From Variovorax paradoxus EPS (GTDB lineage Bacteria; Pseudomonadota; Gammaproteobacteria; Burkholderiales; Burkholderiaceae_C): a stretch of 64,000 nt of DNA. This document shows positions 1 through 8,654 of this stretch, in pieces (the stretch's first letter is position 1; each line of letters starts with the position of its first letter). The notes beneath the pieces are model-generated. The model ran no database searches. It saw only the letters and a list, made by a program, of their open reading frames with translations, and was not told where the DNA came from. The DNA is taken from assembly GCF_000184745.1 (NCBI RefSeq), contig NC_014931.1, positions 6,138,001-6,202,000 of the forward strand. Reading direction: 5' to 3'. The translations under genes and the position numbers were made by a program.

Positions 1-1
1 G

Positions 2-241
2 CCGGCGCAAATCAAGAAACGCACCGCCGAGTGGGGCGCGGACGAATTCGGCCGGCGCATGGTTTCGGCCTGGCGCAGCTTCCTCGCCACGGTGACCGAC
101 GCCAGCAACCCCTGGCTGCACGCCGAGCAGCACCGCGGCGGCGAGGCGGTGCAGGCCGCATATGCGCAGGTGCTGGCCGGCAAGGGCGACCCGCGCACCG
201 GGCATATCCTTTCGCTTTACAAACAACCCGGCGCTTTGTAA
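2..241 (+). CDS. C-terminal end of a DUF2855-like protein (5' end outside window)
   Basis: This is an open frame from the window edge to a TAA at 239-241, giving the last 79 residues of a protein. The tail reads through an AEWGADEF-GRRM stretch, then WRSFL, PWL and a VLAGKGDPRTGHILSL end. From memory this resembles the C-terminus of DUF2855 family proteins, which are Rossmann-like and of unknown function. No catalytic part is visible, so the family call is tentative. The next gene starts 34 bp downstream on the same strand, so the two could be co-transcribed. Confidence 0.55.
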   Translation, partial: PAQIKKRTAEWGADEFGRRMVSAWRSFLATVTDASNPWLHAEQHRGGEAVQAAYAQVLAGKGDPRTGHILSLYKQPGAL

Positions 242-275
242 TGGCGGCCTGAGCGGGGGTGGCGACAATCGCTGC

Positions 276-1310
276 ATGACCCTTTCCCCCGCAGCGCCCG
301 CCAACACCCATCCCTATGAGAGCCTCACGCCCGACGTGGTGCTCGACGCGCTCGCGACGCTCGGACTGCACGGCGACGGCCGGCTCACCGGCCTGAACTC
401 CTATGAAAACCGGGTCTACCAAGTGTTCCTGGAAGACCGCAGTGCCGTGGTGGTGAAGTTCTACCGCCCCGAACGCTGGACCGAAGCCGAGATCCTCGAA
501 GAGCACGGCTTCTCGCTCGAACTGGCCGCCGGCGAAGTGCCGGCCGTGCCGCCGCTGGTGTTCGACGGCAAGACCCTGCACCACCACGCGGGCTTCGCGT
601 TCAGCGTGAGCCCCTACCGCGGCGGCCGCGCGCCCGAACTCGACAACTTCGAAGTGCTCGAATGGGTCGGCCGGTTCCTCGCGCGCATCCACACCGTGGG
701 CAGCGCCAAGCCCTTCGAGGCCCGCCCCGCGCTCGACCTGCAGACCTTCGGCCTCGACTCGCGCGACTGGCTGCTGGAGAACGACAAGATCCCGCTCGAC
801 ATGCAGCGCGACTGGGAAAAGATGTGCAACGAGGCGCTGGACATGGTCCGCGCGACCGCCCTCGCGCTGCAACCGCCGGCCTCCGACTTCAAGCCGCGCA
901 AGCTGCGCCTGCACGGCGACGTGCACCCCGGCAACATCCTGTGGACGCCCACCGACCGCCCCGGCGGCGGCCCGCACTTCGTCGATCTGGACGACGCGCG
1001 CACCGGCTTTGCGGTCCAGGATTTGTGGATGCTGCTCTCGGGCGACCGCGCGCAGCGCACCTCGCAGCTGTCGGGCTTGCTCGACGGCTACGAGCAGTTC
1101 CGCGAATTCGACCGCCGCGAACTCGCGCTGATCGAACCGTTGCGCACGCTGCGGCTCATCCACTACAGCGCATGGCTCGCGCGGCGCTGGGAAGACCCGA
1201 TCTTCCCGATCAACTTCCCGTGGTTCGGCTCGAGCGACTACTGGAAGGGTCAGATCCTCGTGCTGGAAGACCAGTGCGAGCAGATGGCCGAAGAACCCCT
1301 CTACGCCTGA
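276..1310 (+). CDS. srkA: Stress response serine/threonine kinase, SrkA (YihE) family
   Basis: A 344-residue protein, close to the ~328 residues of E. coli SrkA/YihE, with the aminoglycoside-phosphotransferase-like kinase fold. Visible motifs are the N-terminal NSYENRVYQV strand (41-50), the invariant-lysine strand AVVVKFYRP (57-65), the catalytic loop HGDVHPGN (213-220, Asp215) and the metal-binding segment FVDLDDA (235-241). In the family it is a cytoplasmic Ser/Thr kinase that protects against stress-induced death, with Cpx control known in E. coli. The ATG at 276 is chosen because the family N-terminus begins just after it; the frame is open back to 162. Its stop overlaps the convergent LysR gene by 10 bp. 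Confidence 0.9.
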   Translation: MTLSPAAPANTHPYESLTPDVVLDALATLGLHGDGRLTGLNSYENRVYQVFLEDRSAVVVKFYRPERWTEAEILEEHGFSLELAAGEVPAVPPLVFDGKTLHHHAGFAFSVSPYRGGRAPELDNFEVLEWVGRFLARIHTVGSAKPFEARPALDLQTFGLDSRDWLLENDKIPLDMQRDWEKMCNEALDMVRATALALQPPASDFKPRKLRLHGDVHPGNILWTPTDRPGGGPHFVDLDDARTGFAVQDLWMLLSGDRAQRTSQLSGLLDGYEQFREFDRRELALIEPLRTLRLIHYSAWLARRWEDPIFPINFPWFGSSDYWKGQILVLEDQCEQMAEEPLYA

Positions 1311-2188
1311 CCCGCGGTTTCCGCGACGCCCTGCAGCAGCCGCTCGACCAGCACATTGGGCGGCCCGCTGCGCCAGACACCGTAAGACTCCGACTGCACC
1401 ACCGGCCGATCGAGCGGCCTGAAGACCGCGCCGCGCAGCGCCGAGTTGCGCATCGCCTGCGGCACCAGCGCGACGCCCATGCCTTGCGACACCAAGGACA
1501 CGACGGCCAGCCAGTGACGCACTTCATGCCGCACCTCGGGCAGGAAGCCCGCATCCGCGCAGATCGACAGGATGCGCTCGTGATAGTCGGGTGAAGCCTC
1601 GCGCGAGAACAGCACGAAGGGCTGATCACGCAGGTCGCCCGGCGCCAGCACCTTCTTGCGTGCGAGCGGGTGCCCCACGGGCAGGCAGCACACGAAAGGC
1701 TCGGACAGCAGCAGGCGGTGATGCAGCTCGGGCGGCATGCGGCTCGCGTGGACGAAGCCCAGGTCGAGCCGGTCGTGCAGCAGTTCCGAGATCTGCACGC
1801 CCGAGTTGAGTTCGTTCAGCGTGATGCGAACCGCCGGGTGCTTCGCCTGGAATGCGCGCAGCGCGGGCGGCAATCCGCGATAGAGCATCGCTCCGACGAA
1901 GCCGATGCGCAGCCGCCCCGCCGAACCGCTTGCCACATCGCGCGCCTCGGTCGCCGCCTCTTCCGCCTGCTGCAGCAAGCGCCGCGCCGAAATGCGCAGT
2001 GCCTCGCCCGCGTGCGTGAGCCGCACCTCCTTGCTGTTGCGCTCGAAGAGCCGCGCGCCCACCGAGTCCTCGAGCTGGCGGATCGCGACGGACAGCGGCG
2101 GCTGCGAAATCGACAGGCGCCGCGCGGCGCGCCCGAAGTGCAGTTCCTCGGCCAGCACGGAAAAGTAGCGCAGGTGTCGCAGTTCCAT
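1301..2188 (-). CDS. LysR-family transcriptional regulator
   Basis: A 295-residue LysR-type regulator. The N-terminal winged helix-turn-helix begins MELRHLRYFSVLAEELHFG and runs through ISQPPLSVAIRQLE to about residue 60. A substrate-binding-like effector domain follows (about 90-290). The start at 2188 is preferred over the upstream in-frame start at 2233 because LysR proteins begin at M-E/D-L-R-x-L-x-Y-F. It is divergent from the acyl-CoA dehydrogenase / Bug / CoA-transferase operon, the usual arrangement for a LysR activator of catabolic genes. An inverted repeat at 2199-2224 between them is a likely operator. The inducer is unknown. Confidence 0.92.
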   Translation of the reverse strand: MELRHLRYFSVLAEELHFGRAARRLSISQPPLSVAIRQLEDSVGARLFERNSKEVRLTHAGEALRISARRLLQQAEEAATEARDVASGSAGRLRIGFVGAMLYRGLPPALRAFQAKHPAVRITLNELNSGVQISELLHDRLDLGFVHASRMPPELHHRLLLSEPFVCCLPVGHPLARKKVLAPGDLRDQPFVLFSREASPDYHERILSICADAGFLPEVRHEVRHWLAVVSLVSQGMGVALVPQAMRNSALRGAVFRPLDRPVVQSESYGVWRSGPPNVLVERLLQGVAETAGQA

Positions 2189-2198
2189 GAATAGGCAA

Positions 2199-2224
2199 AT
2201 CGAATCGAACAAGACCAATTCGAT
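2199..2224. promoter_or_regulatory. Probable LysR operator in divergent intergenic region
   Basis: ATCGAAT (2199-2205) and ATTCGAT (2218-2224) form a perfect 7-bp inverted repeat with a 12-nt spacer. It lies just upstream of the LysR start (2188) and 57 bp before the acyl-CoA dehydrogenase start. Dyads containing T-N11-A cores between a LysR gene and its divergent target are the standard binding sites of this family. The regulatory role is inferred. Confidence 0.5.
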
Positions 2225-2280
2225 ATTAGACACAGATCATCATGGGTTCAACAATGCGGCGAACCCAGGAGACAAAACGC

Positions 2281-4002
2281 ATGCCTGAAAACGCCGCACC
2301 TGCCGCGCTGCCCACCGCGCACGCCCATCCGATTCCCGACCGCCACGGCCAGAACCTCTTCACCGCCGACACCGCGCTGCACGACCTGCTCGCGCTCTAT
2401 CTGCCCGACGACCTGCGCGCCCACATGCAGCCGCATTTCGAACGCCTGGGCGGCCTCGCGGGCGGCCAGCTCGACGAGCTGGCTGGCACCGCCGACCGCA
2501 ACCCGCCCACGCTGAAGCAGCGCACCCGCACTGGCCTGGACGAGCAGAAGGTCGTCAAGCACCCGGCGTATGTGGAGATGGAACGCCTCGCGCTCCGCGA
2601 GTTCGGCCTGGCTGCCATCTCGCACCGCGACGAAACGCTGGGCTGGAAAGGCAAGATGCCGCCGCTCGTCAAGTACGTGCTGACCTACCTCTTCGTGCAG
2701 GCCGAGTTCGGCCTGTGCTGCCCGGTCTCGATGACCGACTCGCTCACGCGCACGCTCAAGAAATTCGGCGACCCCGAACTGGTCGCGCGCTTCCTGCCAC
2801 GCCTGACCTCGCTCGATTTCGACGAGCTCGCACAGGGCGCGATGTTCATGACCGAGCAGGCCGCGGGCTCCGACATCGCGGCCACCGCGACGATGGCCCG
2901 GCGCGAAGCCGACGGCAGCTGGCGCATCACGGGCGACAAGTGGTTCTGCTCGAACCCCGACGCCGATTTCGCGATGGTGCTCGCGCGCGCCGAAGACGGC
3001 GCGGCGGGCATGAAGGGCGTGTCGCTCTTCCTGCTTCCACGGCAGCTGGAGGACGGCAGCCTCAACCACTACCGGATCATTCGCCTGAAGGACAAGCTGG
3101 GCACGCGCTCGATGGCCAGCGGCGAGATCCGGCTCGAAGGCGCGGTCGCGTACCTCGTGGGCGAAGAAGGCCGCGGCTTCGTGCAGATGGCCGACATGGT
3201 GAACAACTCGCGCCTGTCGAACGGCGTGCGCGCCGCGGGCCTCATGCGCCGCGCGGTGGCCGAGGCCGAGTACATCGCCGCCGAGCGCCGCGCCTTCGGC
3301 CGCACGCTCGACCAGATGCCGCTGATGCAGCGCCAGCTCGACAAGCTGCGCCTGCCCGCGGAGCAGGCGCGCACGATGGTGTGCCAGACCGCGCTCGCGC
3401 TCGCGCGCTCCGACGCCGGCGAGCCCGATGCGTATGCGCTGCTGCGCATCCTCACGCCGCTCATCAAGTTCCGCGCCTGCCGCGATGCGCGAAAGGTGAC
3501 GGGCGATGCGATGGAAGTGCGCGGCGGCTGCGGCTACATCGAGGAGTGGAGCGATCCGCGCCTCGTGCGCGATGCGCACCTGGGCTCGATCTGGGAAGGC
3601 ACGAGCAACATCGTGGCGCTGGACGTGATCCGCGCGGTGAAGCGCGAAGGCTCGCTGCCGGTGCTGCGCGCGCACTGCGAGAAGCTGCTCGGAGATGCCG
3701 CGCTGGCGCCTGCGTTTGCGAAGGCCCTGCGCGATGCACTCGCACGCGCCGCGGCGCTGGCCGAGACCGCCGCGCGAGAAGGCGGCGACGTGCTCGCGCG
3801 CCAGGCCGCATCGGCGCTCTACCACTGCACGAGCAGCATCGCGATGGCATGGGAGGCATCTCACAGCGGTTCATCCCCGCGCCTGCGCTGGGCGCAACTG
3901 GTGCTGCTGCATCGCGTGCTGCCGCGCGATCCGCTCGCCCCCGATGCAATGCCCGCGGACTGGAACAGCACCGCGACGCGCACCGCAGAAATCACAGCTT
4001 GA
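2281..4002 (+). CDS. Acyl-CoA dehydrogenase (FAD-dependent, AidB/FadE-like)
   Basis: A 573-residue FAD-linked acyl-CoA dehydrogenase, longer than the ~380-residue short/medium-chain enzymes. Motifs include MTEQAAGSD (FAD-binding beta domain), ITGDKWFCSN, and the C-terminal helical segment GGCGYIEEW followed by IWEGTSNI, whose Glu occupies the usual catalytic-base position. The ATG at 2281 is chosen because CCAGGAGACA supplies a Shine-Dalgarno ten bases upstream; an in-frame ATG at 2242 lacks one. It would oxidise an acyl-CoA to the enoyl-CoA in the cytoplasm. It is first in an operon with a Bug solute receptor and a class III CoA-transferase, suggesting catabolism of an imported carboxylic acid of unknown identity. 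Confidence 0.9.
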   Translation: MPENAAPAALPTAHAHPIPDRHGQNLFTADTALHDLLALYLPDDLRAHMQPHFERLGGLAGGQLDELAGTADRNPPTLKQRTRTGLDEQKVVKHPAYVEMERLALREFGLAAISHRDETLGWKGKMPPLVKYVLTYLFVQAEFGLCCPVSMTDSLTRTLKKFGDPELVARFLPRLTSLDFDELAQGAMFMTEQAAGSDIAATATMARREADGSWRITGDKWFCSNPDADFAMVLARAEDGAAGMKGVSLFLLPRQLEDGSLNHYRIIRLKDKLGTRSMASGEIRLEGAVAYLVGEEGRGFVQMADMVNNSRLSNGVRAAGLMRRAVAEAEYIAAERRAFGRTLDQMPLMQRQLDKLRLPAEQARTMVCQTALALARSDAGEPDAYALLRILTPLIKFRACRDARKVTGDAMEVRGGCGYIEEWSDPRLVRDAHLGSIWEGTSNIVALDVIRAVKREGSLPVLRAHCEKLLGDAALAPAFAKALRDALARAAALAETAAREGGDVLARQAASALYHCTSSIAMAWEASHSGSSPRLRWAQLVLLHRVLPRDPLAPDAMPADWNSTATRTAEITA

Positions 4003-4024
4003 TTCAAAAGAACGGAGACATACC

Positions 4025-5020
4025 TTGCGACACCTCACCCACCTCACCCGCCTCTTCGCCGCGGCCACCGCCTGCACCGCACTGCTGAGCGCAGCACCCG
4101 CCGCCCAGGCCCAAGGCCCTTTCCCCTCCAAGCCATTGACGCTGGTCGTGCCCTTCCCACCGGGCGGCCCGACCGACGCCATGGCCCGCACGCTTGCCGC
4201 CGAGATGAAGGACCGCCTCGGCCAACCCATGATCGTGGAGAACCGCGCGGGCGCGGGCGGCAACATCGGCGCCGAATACGTGGCGCGCGCAGAAGCCGAC
4301 GGCCACACGCTGCTGTTCGGCACCTCGGGGCCGCTCGCCATCAACGCGAGCCTCTACCGCAAGATCAACTACGACCCGGTCAAGAGCTACGCACCGGTGA
4401 TCCAGGTCGGCTACCTGCCGAACATCCTGGTGGTGAACCCCGCGCTGCCGGTGAAGACCGTGCCCGAACTCGTCGCGTATGCCAAGGCCAACGCGGGCAA
4501 GCTGAGCTATGCGTCGTCGGGCAACGGCGCTTCGTCGCATCTTGCGGGCGTGCTCTTCAACTCGGTGGCCGGCACCGACCTGCAGCACATTCCCTACAAG
4601 GGCACGGGCCCGGCGCTCAACGACCTGTTGGGCAACCAAGTCAGCATGACCTTCACCGACATCCTCACCGCGCTGCCGTACGTGAAGGCCGGCAAGCTGC
4701 GCGCGCTGGGTGTGGCGACGGTCGCGCGCTCGCAGGCGCTGCCCGACGTGCCGACGATCTCGGAGCAGGGCTACAAGGGCTACGACGTGAGCGTGTTCTT
4801 CGGCATCGTCGCGCCGGCCGGCACGCCCGCGGACCGCGTCGCCAAGCTCAACCATGCGTTCGCCGAAGTGCTGAACTCGCCGAAGGTCAAGCAGATGTTC
4901 GCGGCGCAAGGGCTCGAAGCCTCGGCCGATACCTCGCCGCAGAAGCTCGGCCAGTTCATAGTGAGCGAATCGGCCAAGTGGAAGGACGTCGTGAAGAAGT
5001 CCGGCGCGCAGCTCGATTGA
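4025..5020 (+). CDS. Bug-family tripartite tricarboxylate transporter substrate-binding protein
   Basis: A 331-residue exported solute receptor of the Bug (TctC) family, about the usual length. The start is inferred as TTG at 4025, behind ACGGAGACAT; it opens MRHLTHLTRLFAAATACTAL with an AQAQG cleavage region (signal peptide about 1-30). Family signatures are PSKPLTLVVPFPPGGPTDAMAR, ENRAGAGGNIGAE and the C-terminal VFFGIVAPAGTPAD. Bug proteins bind carboxylates or other organic acids in the periplasm. No membrane subunits (TctA/TctB) are nearby, as for most of the many orphan Bug proteins in Comamonadaceae. It sits 22 bp after the acyl-CoA dehydrogenase, pointing to an acid that is then converted to a CoA thioester. 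Confidence 0.9.
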   Translation: MRHLTHLTRLFAAATACTALLSAAPAAQAQGPFPSKPLTLVVPFPPGGPTDAMARTLAAEMKDRLGQPMIVENRAGAGGNIGAEYVARAEADGHTLLFGTSGPLAINASLYRKINYDPVKSYAPVIQVGYLPNILVVNPALPVKTVPELVAYAKANAGKLSYASSGNGASSHLAGVLFNSVAGTDLQHIPYKGTGPALNDLLGNQVSMTFTDILTALPYVKAGKLRALGVATVARSQALPDVPTISEQGYKGYDVSVFFGIVAPAGTPADRVAKLNHAFAEVLNSPKVKQMFAAQGLEASADTSPQKLGQFIVSESAKWKDVVKKSGAQLD

Positions 5021-5048
5021 TGATGGATGACGAAGGCACTGGACTGAA

Positions 5049-6188
5049 ATGACATCACCCCAAGGCGCCCTCGCGGGCATCCGCGTCCTCGACATCTCGC
5101 GCATCCTCGGCGGCCCGTATTGCGGCCAGATCCTCGGCGACCACGGCGCCGACGTACTCAAGGTCGAGCCGCCGCAGGGCGACGACACGCGCACCTGGGG
5201 CCCGCCGTTCAAGGAAGGCGTGGCCTCGTACTACCACGGCCTCAACCGCAACAAGCGCGTGCAGCACCTGGACTTCTCGACCGTGGAAGGCCGCGAGGCG
5301 CTGCTCGCGCTGGTGGCCGAGGCCGACGTGCTGATCGAAAACTTCAAGACCGGGACGATGGAGCGCTGGGGCATCGGCTACGAGGCGCTGTCGCAGCGGT
5401 TTCCGCGCCTCGTGTGGTGCCGCGTTTCGGGCTTCGGCGCCGATGGTCCGCTGGGCGCGCTGCCCGGCTACGACGCGGCGGTGCAGGCGATGACCGGCAT
5501 CATGAGCATCAATGGCGAAGCCGATGGCGGGCCGCTGCGCGTGGGCCTGCCGGTGGTCGACATGGTGACGGGCCTGAACGCCGTCATCGGCGTGCTGCTC
5601 GCGCTGCAGGAGCGCAACCGCAGTGGCCGTGGGCAATTCGTGGAAGCGGCGCTGTACGACAGCGGCCTCTCGCTGCTGCATCCGCATGCGGCCAACTGGT
5701 TCATGGACGGCACGGCGCCGCGCCGCACGGGCAACGCGCATCCCAACATCTATCCCTACGACGCGCTGGCCACGGGCACCGATCCGGTGTTCGTCGCGGT
5801 GGGCAACGACCGCCAGTTCGCAAGCCTGTGCCGCTGCATCGGCCTGCCCGAACTAGCGGACGATCCGCTCTATCGCACGGCCGGTGCGCGCTCGGTGCAC
5901 CGCGATGGGCTCAAGCAGCGGCTCGAAGCGGCGATGGCGGCTTTCGACGGACGCGCGTTGGTCGACCAGTTGATGGCCGCTGGTGTGCCCGCCGCGCCCG
6001 TGCTGCCCGTGGCCGATGCGTTGCAGCATCCGCACACGCTGCACCGCGAGATGGTGGTGGAGATGCCCGGCGGCTACCGCGGCATCGGCGCGCCTGTGAA
6101 GCTGAGCCGCACGCCGGCGAGCTATCGCCATGCGCCGCTGACGCCGGGCGACGCGTTCCTGCCAACGGACGATTCAGCGCAGCACTGA
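5049..6188 (+). CDS. CaiB/BaiF family (class III) CoA-transferase
   Basis: A 379-residue class III CoA-transferase. The N-terminus GIRVLDISRILGGPYCGQILGD and the KVEPPQGDDTR segment are typical, and the catalytic aspartate is expected at Asp171 in GLPVVDMVTG (equivalent to Asp169 of formyl-CoA transferase). It moves CoA between an acyl-CoA donor and a free carboxylic acid. It is third in the operon with the acyl-CoA dehydrogenase and the Bug receptor, 28 bp after the latter, so it probably activates the same imported acid. Its last 15 bp overlap the 3' end of the convergent UDP-glucose dehydrogenase gene. Confidence 0.92.
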   Translation: MTSPQGALAGIRVLDISRILGGPYCGQILGDHGADVLKVEPPQGDDTRTWGPPFKEGVASYYHGLNRNKRVQHLDFSTVEGREALLALVAEADVLIENFKTGTMERWGIGYEALSQRFPRLVWCRVSGFGADGPLGALPGYDAAVQAMTGIMSINGEADGGPLRVGLPVVDMVTGLNAVIGVLLALQERNRSGRGQFVEAALYDSGLSLLHPHAANWFMDGTAPRRTGNAHPNIYPYDALATGTDPVFVAVGNDRQFASLCRCIGLPELADDPLYRTAGARSVHRDGLKQRLEAAMAAFDGRALVDQLMAAGVPAAPVLPVADALQHPHTLHREMVVEMPGGYRGIGAPVKLSRTPASYRHAPLTPGDAFLPTDDSAQH

Positions 6189-7514
6189 ACGCCCGCGGCC
6201 GATGCCGTAGTAGGCGATGCCGGCGGCTTCGACTTCGGCGGCGTCGTAGATGTTGCGGCCGTCGAAGATCGCGGGCGTCTTCAGCGTGCTCGCGATGCGC
6301 GCGAAATCGGGGCGACGGAACACCGGCCATTCGGTCACCAGCGCCAAAACGTCGGCGCCTTCCAGCGCGTCTTCGGGCGTGTCGCACCAGCGCACATCGC
6401 TGCGCTCGCCGACGATGGCGCGCGCATTCGGCATTGCCGCCGGGTCGTGCACCTGCACGCGTGCGCCCGCTGCCCACAAGCGCTCCAGCAGCACCAGGCT
6501 CGGCGCATCGCGCATGTCGTCGGTGTCGGGCTTGAAGGCCAGGCCCCAAAGCGCGATGGTCTTGTGCGCGATGTCGCCTTCGAAGTGGTGCGTCATCAGG
6601 TCGAACAGCCGGCCCTTCTGCTCATGGTTCGCCGCCTCGACAGCCGAGAGGATGCGCAACACCTGCCCATCGCGATCGGCTGCATGCCGAAGCGCCCGCA
6701 CATCCTTCGCCAGGCACGAGCCGCCGTAGCCCGCGCCGGCCTGCAGGAAGTCGGGGCCGATGCGCCGGTCCGAACCGATGCCGCGCCGCACCATCTCGAT
6801 GTCGGCCCCCGCATGCCCGGCCACGCGCGCCATTTCGTTCATGAAGCTGATGCGGGTGGCGAGCATCGCGTTGGCGGCGTACTTGGTGAGTTCGGCCGAA
6901 CGCCGGTCCATCACCAGCAGTTGCTTCGCGGGGTCTGTGACGAAGGGCGCGTAGAGCTGCGTCAACAGGTCGATGGCCGCGGGATCGGCAGCACCGATCA
7001 CGACGCGGTCGGGCTGCCGGCAGTCGCGCACGGCCGAGCCTTCGCGCAGGAACTCGGGGTTCACCGCCACCGCGATGCGATGCACCGCACCGCGTTGCGA
7101 AAGCTCGTCGCGCAGCACGGCCTCGACCTGCTCCGCGGTGCCGACCGGCGCGGTGGACTTGCAGACGACCACGGCGTCGCGATCGCGGTGTTGCCCGACG
7201 CTGCGCGCCACGGCCATCACGTGCTGCAGGTCGACCTCGCCCTCGGCATCGGCCGGTGTGTTGACCACGATGAAGAGCACGTCGCCATGCAGGCTCGCCG
7301 CGCACTCGTCGGCCGTGAAACGCAATCGTCCCGCGGCAAGCCCTTCTGCGACCAGCGCCTCCAAGCCCGGCTCGTGCAACGGCATCTGCCCCTGCTGCAA
7401 GCCTTCGATGCGGCTCGCATCGGCGTCTGCACACAGCACCTCGTGCCCGGCTTCGGCCATGCAGGCGGCGAAGCTGAGGCCCACATAACCGGCGCCGAAG
7501 ATGGCGAGCTTCAT
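6174..7514 (-). CDS. ugd: UDP-glucose 6-dehydrogenase
   Basis: A 446-residue UDP-glucose/GDP-mannose dehydrogenase family enzyme oxidising UDP-glucose to UDP-glucuronate with two NAD+. The N-terminal Rossmann motif GAGYVGLSFA (7-16) is clear. Lys211 and Asn215 (LTKYAANAML) and catalytic Cys267 in GAGYGGSCLAKD match the family, although GSCLAKD replaces the more common GSCFPKD. ATG at 7514 is chosen over an in-frame TTG two codons upstream. It is divergent from a glycosyltransferase cluster, so the product may feed polysaccharide or glycolipid synthesis. Its 3' end overlaps the convergent CoA-transferase gene. Confidence 0.93.
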   Translation of the reverse strand: MKLAIFGAGYVGLSFAACMAEAGHEVLCADADASRIEGLQQGQMPLHEPGLEALVAEGLAAGRLRFTADECAASLHGDVLFIVVNTPADAEGEVDLQHVMAVARSVGQHRDRDAVVVCKSTAPVGTAEQVEAVLRDELSQRGAVHRIAVAVNPEFLREGSAVRDCRQPDRVVIGAADPAAIDLLTQLYAPFVTDPAKQLLVMDRRSAELTKYAANAMLATRISFMNEMARVAGHAGADIEMVRRGIGSDRRIGPDFLQAGAGYGGSCLAKDVRALRHAADRDGQVLRILSAVEAANHEQKGRLFDLMTHHFEGDIAHKTIALWGLAFKPDTDDMRDAPSLVLLERLWAAGARVQVHDPAAMPNARAIVGERSDVRWCDTPEDALEGADVLALVTEWPVFRRPDFARIASTLKTPAIFDGRNIYDAAEVEAAGIAYYGIGRGRSVLR

Positions 7515-7622
7515 GCGCAAACCCCTTCCCGTACCCCTTGCTTAAGGCACTGGCAGCAGCGGCGGTTGTGAGATAAAAGCAGGATGCAAGCCTTCAAAAC
7601 AATGTCCGGACAGGAAAATTCG

Positions 7623-8654
7623 ATGATGCCCGATCAAGTTGCCGCGCGTTGCGCACTGGTCCTGGAGACCAACAACCTGCGCGGCGGAGCGGATGCCGAA
7701 GCCGCCGCAAGCACCAGCCTGCAGCGCCTCGTCGCCCTGCTGGCGAAGCAGCAGGTGCCGCTCTCGGCCCTGGCCCAGGTGGTCATCACGCACGACGGGC
7801 TGAGCGCCGCATCGTGCGAAGCCGTCACTGCGCTGGCGGGCCGGCCCATCGACTTCGTGCGCATCGACGCCGCCACCGGCTACTACGACGCCAAGAACGT
7901 CGGCTTCGCGGCCACCGATGCGGCGCGCTGCGACCATGTGGTGTTCGCCGATGCCGACTGCCTGCCCGCCGACGACTGGCTGCTGCAGATGCTCATGCCC
8001 TTCACGCGCGGCGCCGATGCGCCCGCGGTGGTGGCCGGCCGCACGAGCTACGCGGCCAACATCGTCGGCACCGCGCTCACGACCATCGACTTCATGTACT
8101 TCCCCAACGCCGATCACGCGGGCGCCACGAGCAACTTCTACGCGAACAACGTGGCCTTCCGCCGCGAGGTGTTCGAGCAGCACAGCTACCAGGCGCTCGA
8201 CGGCGTGTACCGCGCACACTGCCAGGTGCTGGGCATGCGCCTGAAGGCCGCCAACGTGCCCATCCACTACGCGGCCGCAGCGCACACCGAGCACCGCCTG
8301 CCCGACACGCGCGCCGAGGCGCTCAAGCTGCGATGGATGCGCGGGCAGGACACGTACTCGCTCACACCGCACCTCTTGCGCAGCTACGTCTCGGCGCGCT
8401 GGCAATGGCTGGCGAAGAGCGGGCCGATCGGGCCGCTGTGCGTGCTGTTCACGCGGCTCGGGTTCAGCGTGCGCGCGCTCAACCACCAAGACCTGCCTCC
8501 GCTGCGCGGCCTGCGCTGGCTCGCGGGCGTGGCGTTGATCGTGGGCTTCTCGGCCATCGACATGCTGGGCGCCTTCGCGCGCGGCATCGGCCTGCACACG
8601 ACCGGCCGCACCAACGCGGATGCGCAAGCGCTTTCCTACCATCGCCCGACATGA
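7623..8654 (+). CDS. Glycosyltransferase family 2 protein
   Basis: A 343-residue GT-A fold glycosyltransferase. The N-terminal nucleotide-binding half carries VVITHDGLS and the metal/nucleotide DxD motif in VVFADADCLPADDW (D110-A-D112). A hydrophobic segment near 290-320 (WLAGVALIVGFSAIDMLG) suggests membrane association. The start is uncertain: 7623 has AGGA seven bases upstream, while in-frame ATGs at 7584 and 7602 are less well served. The donor could be the UDP-glucuronate made by the divergent ugd gene, but that is inference. It is first in a tightly coupled four-gene set; its TGA overlaps the next ATG (ATGA). Confidence 0.85.
   Translation: MMPDQVAARCALVLETNNLRGGADAEAAASTSLQRLVALLAKQQVPLSALAQVVITHDGLSAASCEAVTALAGRPIDFVRIDAATGYYDAKNVGFAATDAARCDHVVFADADCLPADDWLLQMLMPFTRGADAPAVVAGRTSYAANIVGTALTTIDFMYFPNADHAGATSNFYANNVAFRREVFEQHSYQALDGVYRAHCQVLGMRLKAANVPIHYAAAAHTEHRLPDTRAEALKLRWMRGQDTYSLTPHLLRSYVSARWQWLAKSGPIGPLCVLFTRLGFSVRALNHQDLPPLRGLRWLAGVALIVGFSAIDMLGAFARGIGLHTTGRTNADAQALSYHRPT

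Noticed and set aside
12..1163. Long minus-strand open frame across the SrkA gene
   Set aside because: Shadow frame of very GC-rich coding DNA; low-complexity Ala/Arg/Val-rich translation and a clear kinase on the other strand.
2248..3864. 538-codon minus-strand frame under the acyl-CoA dehydrogenase
   Set aside because: Antisense shadow of codon bias; no motif, no ribosome binding site, and the plus strand is a known enzyme.
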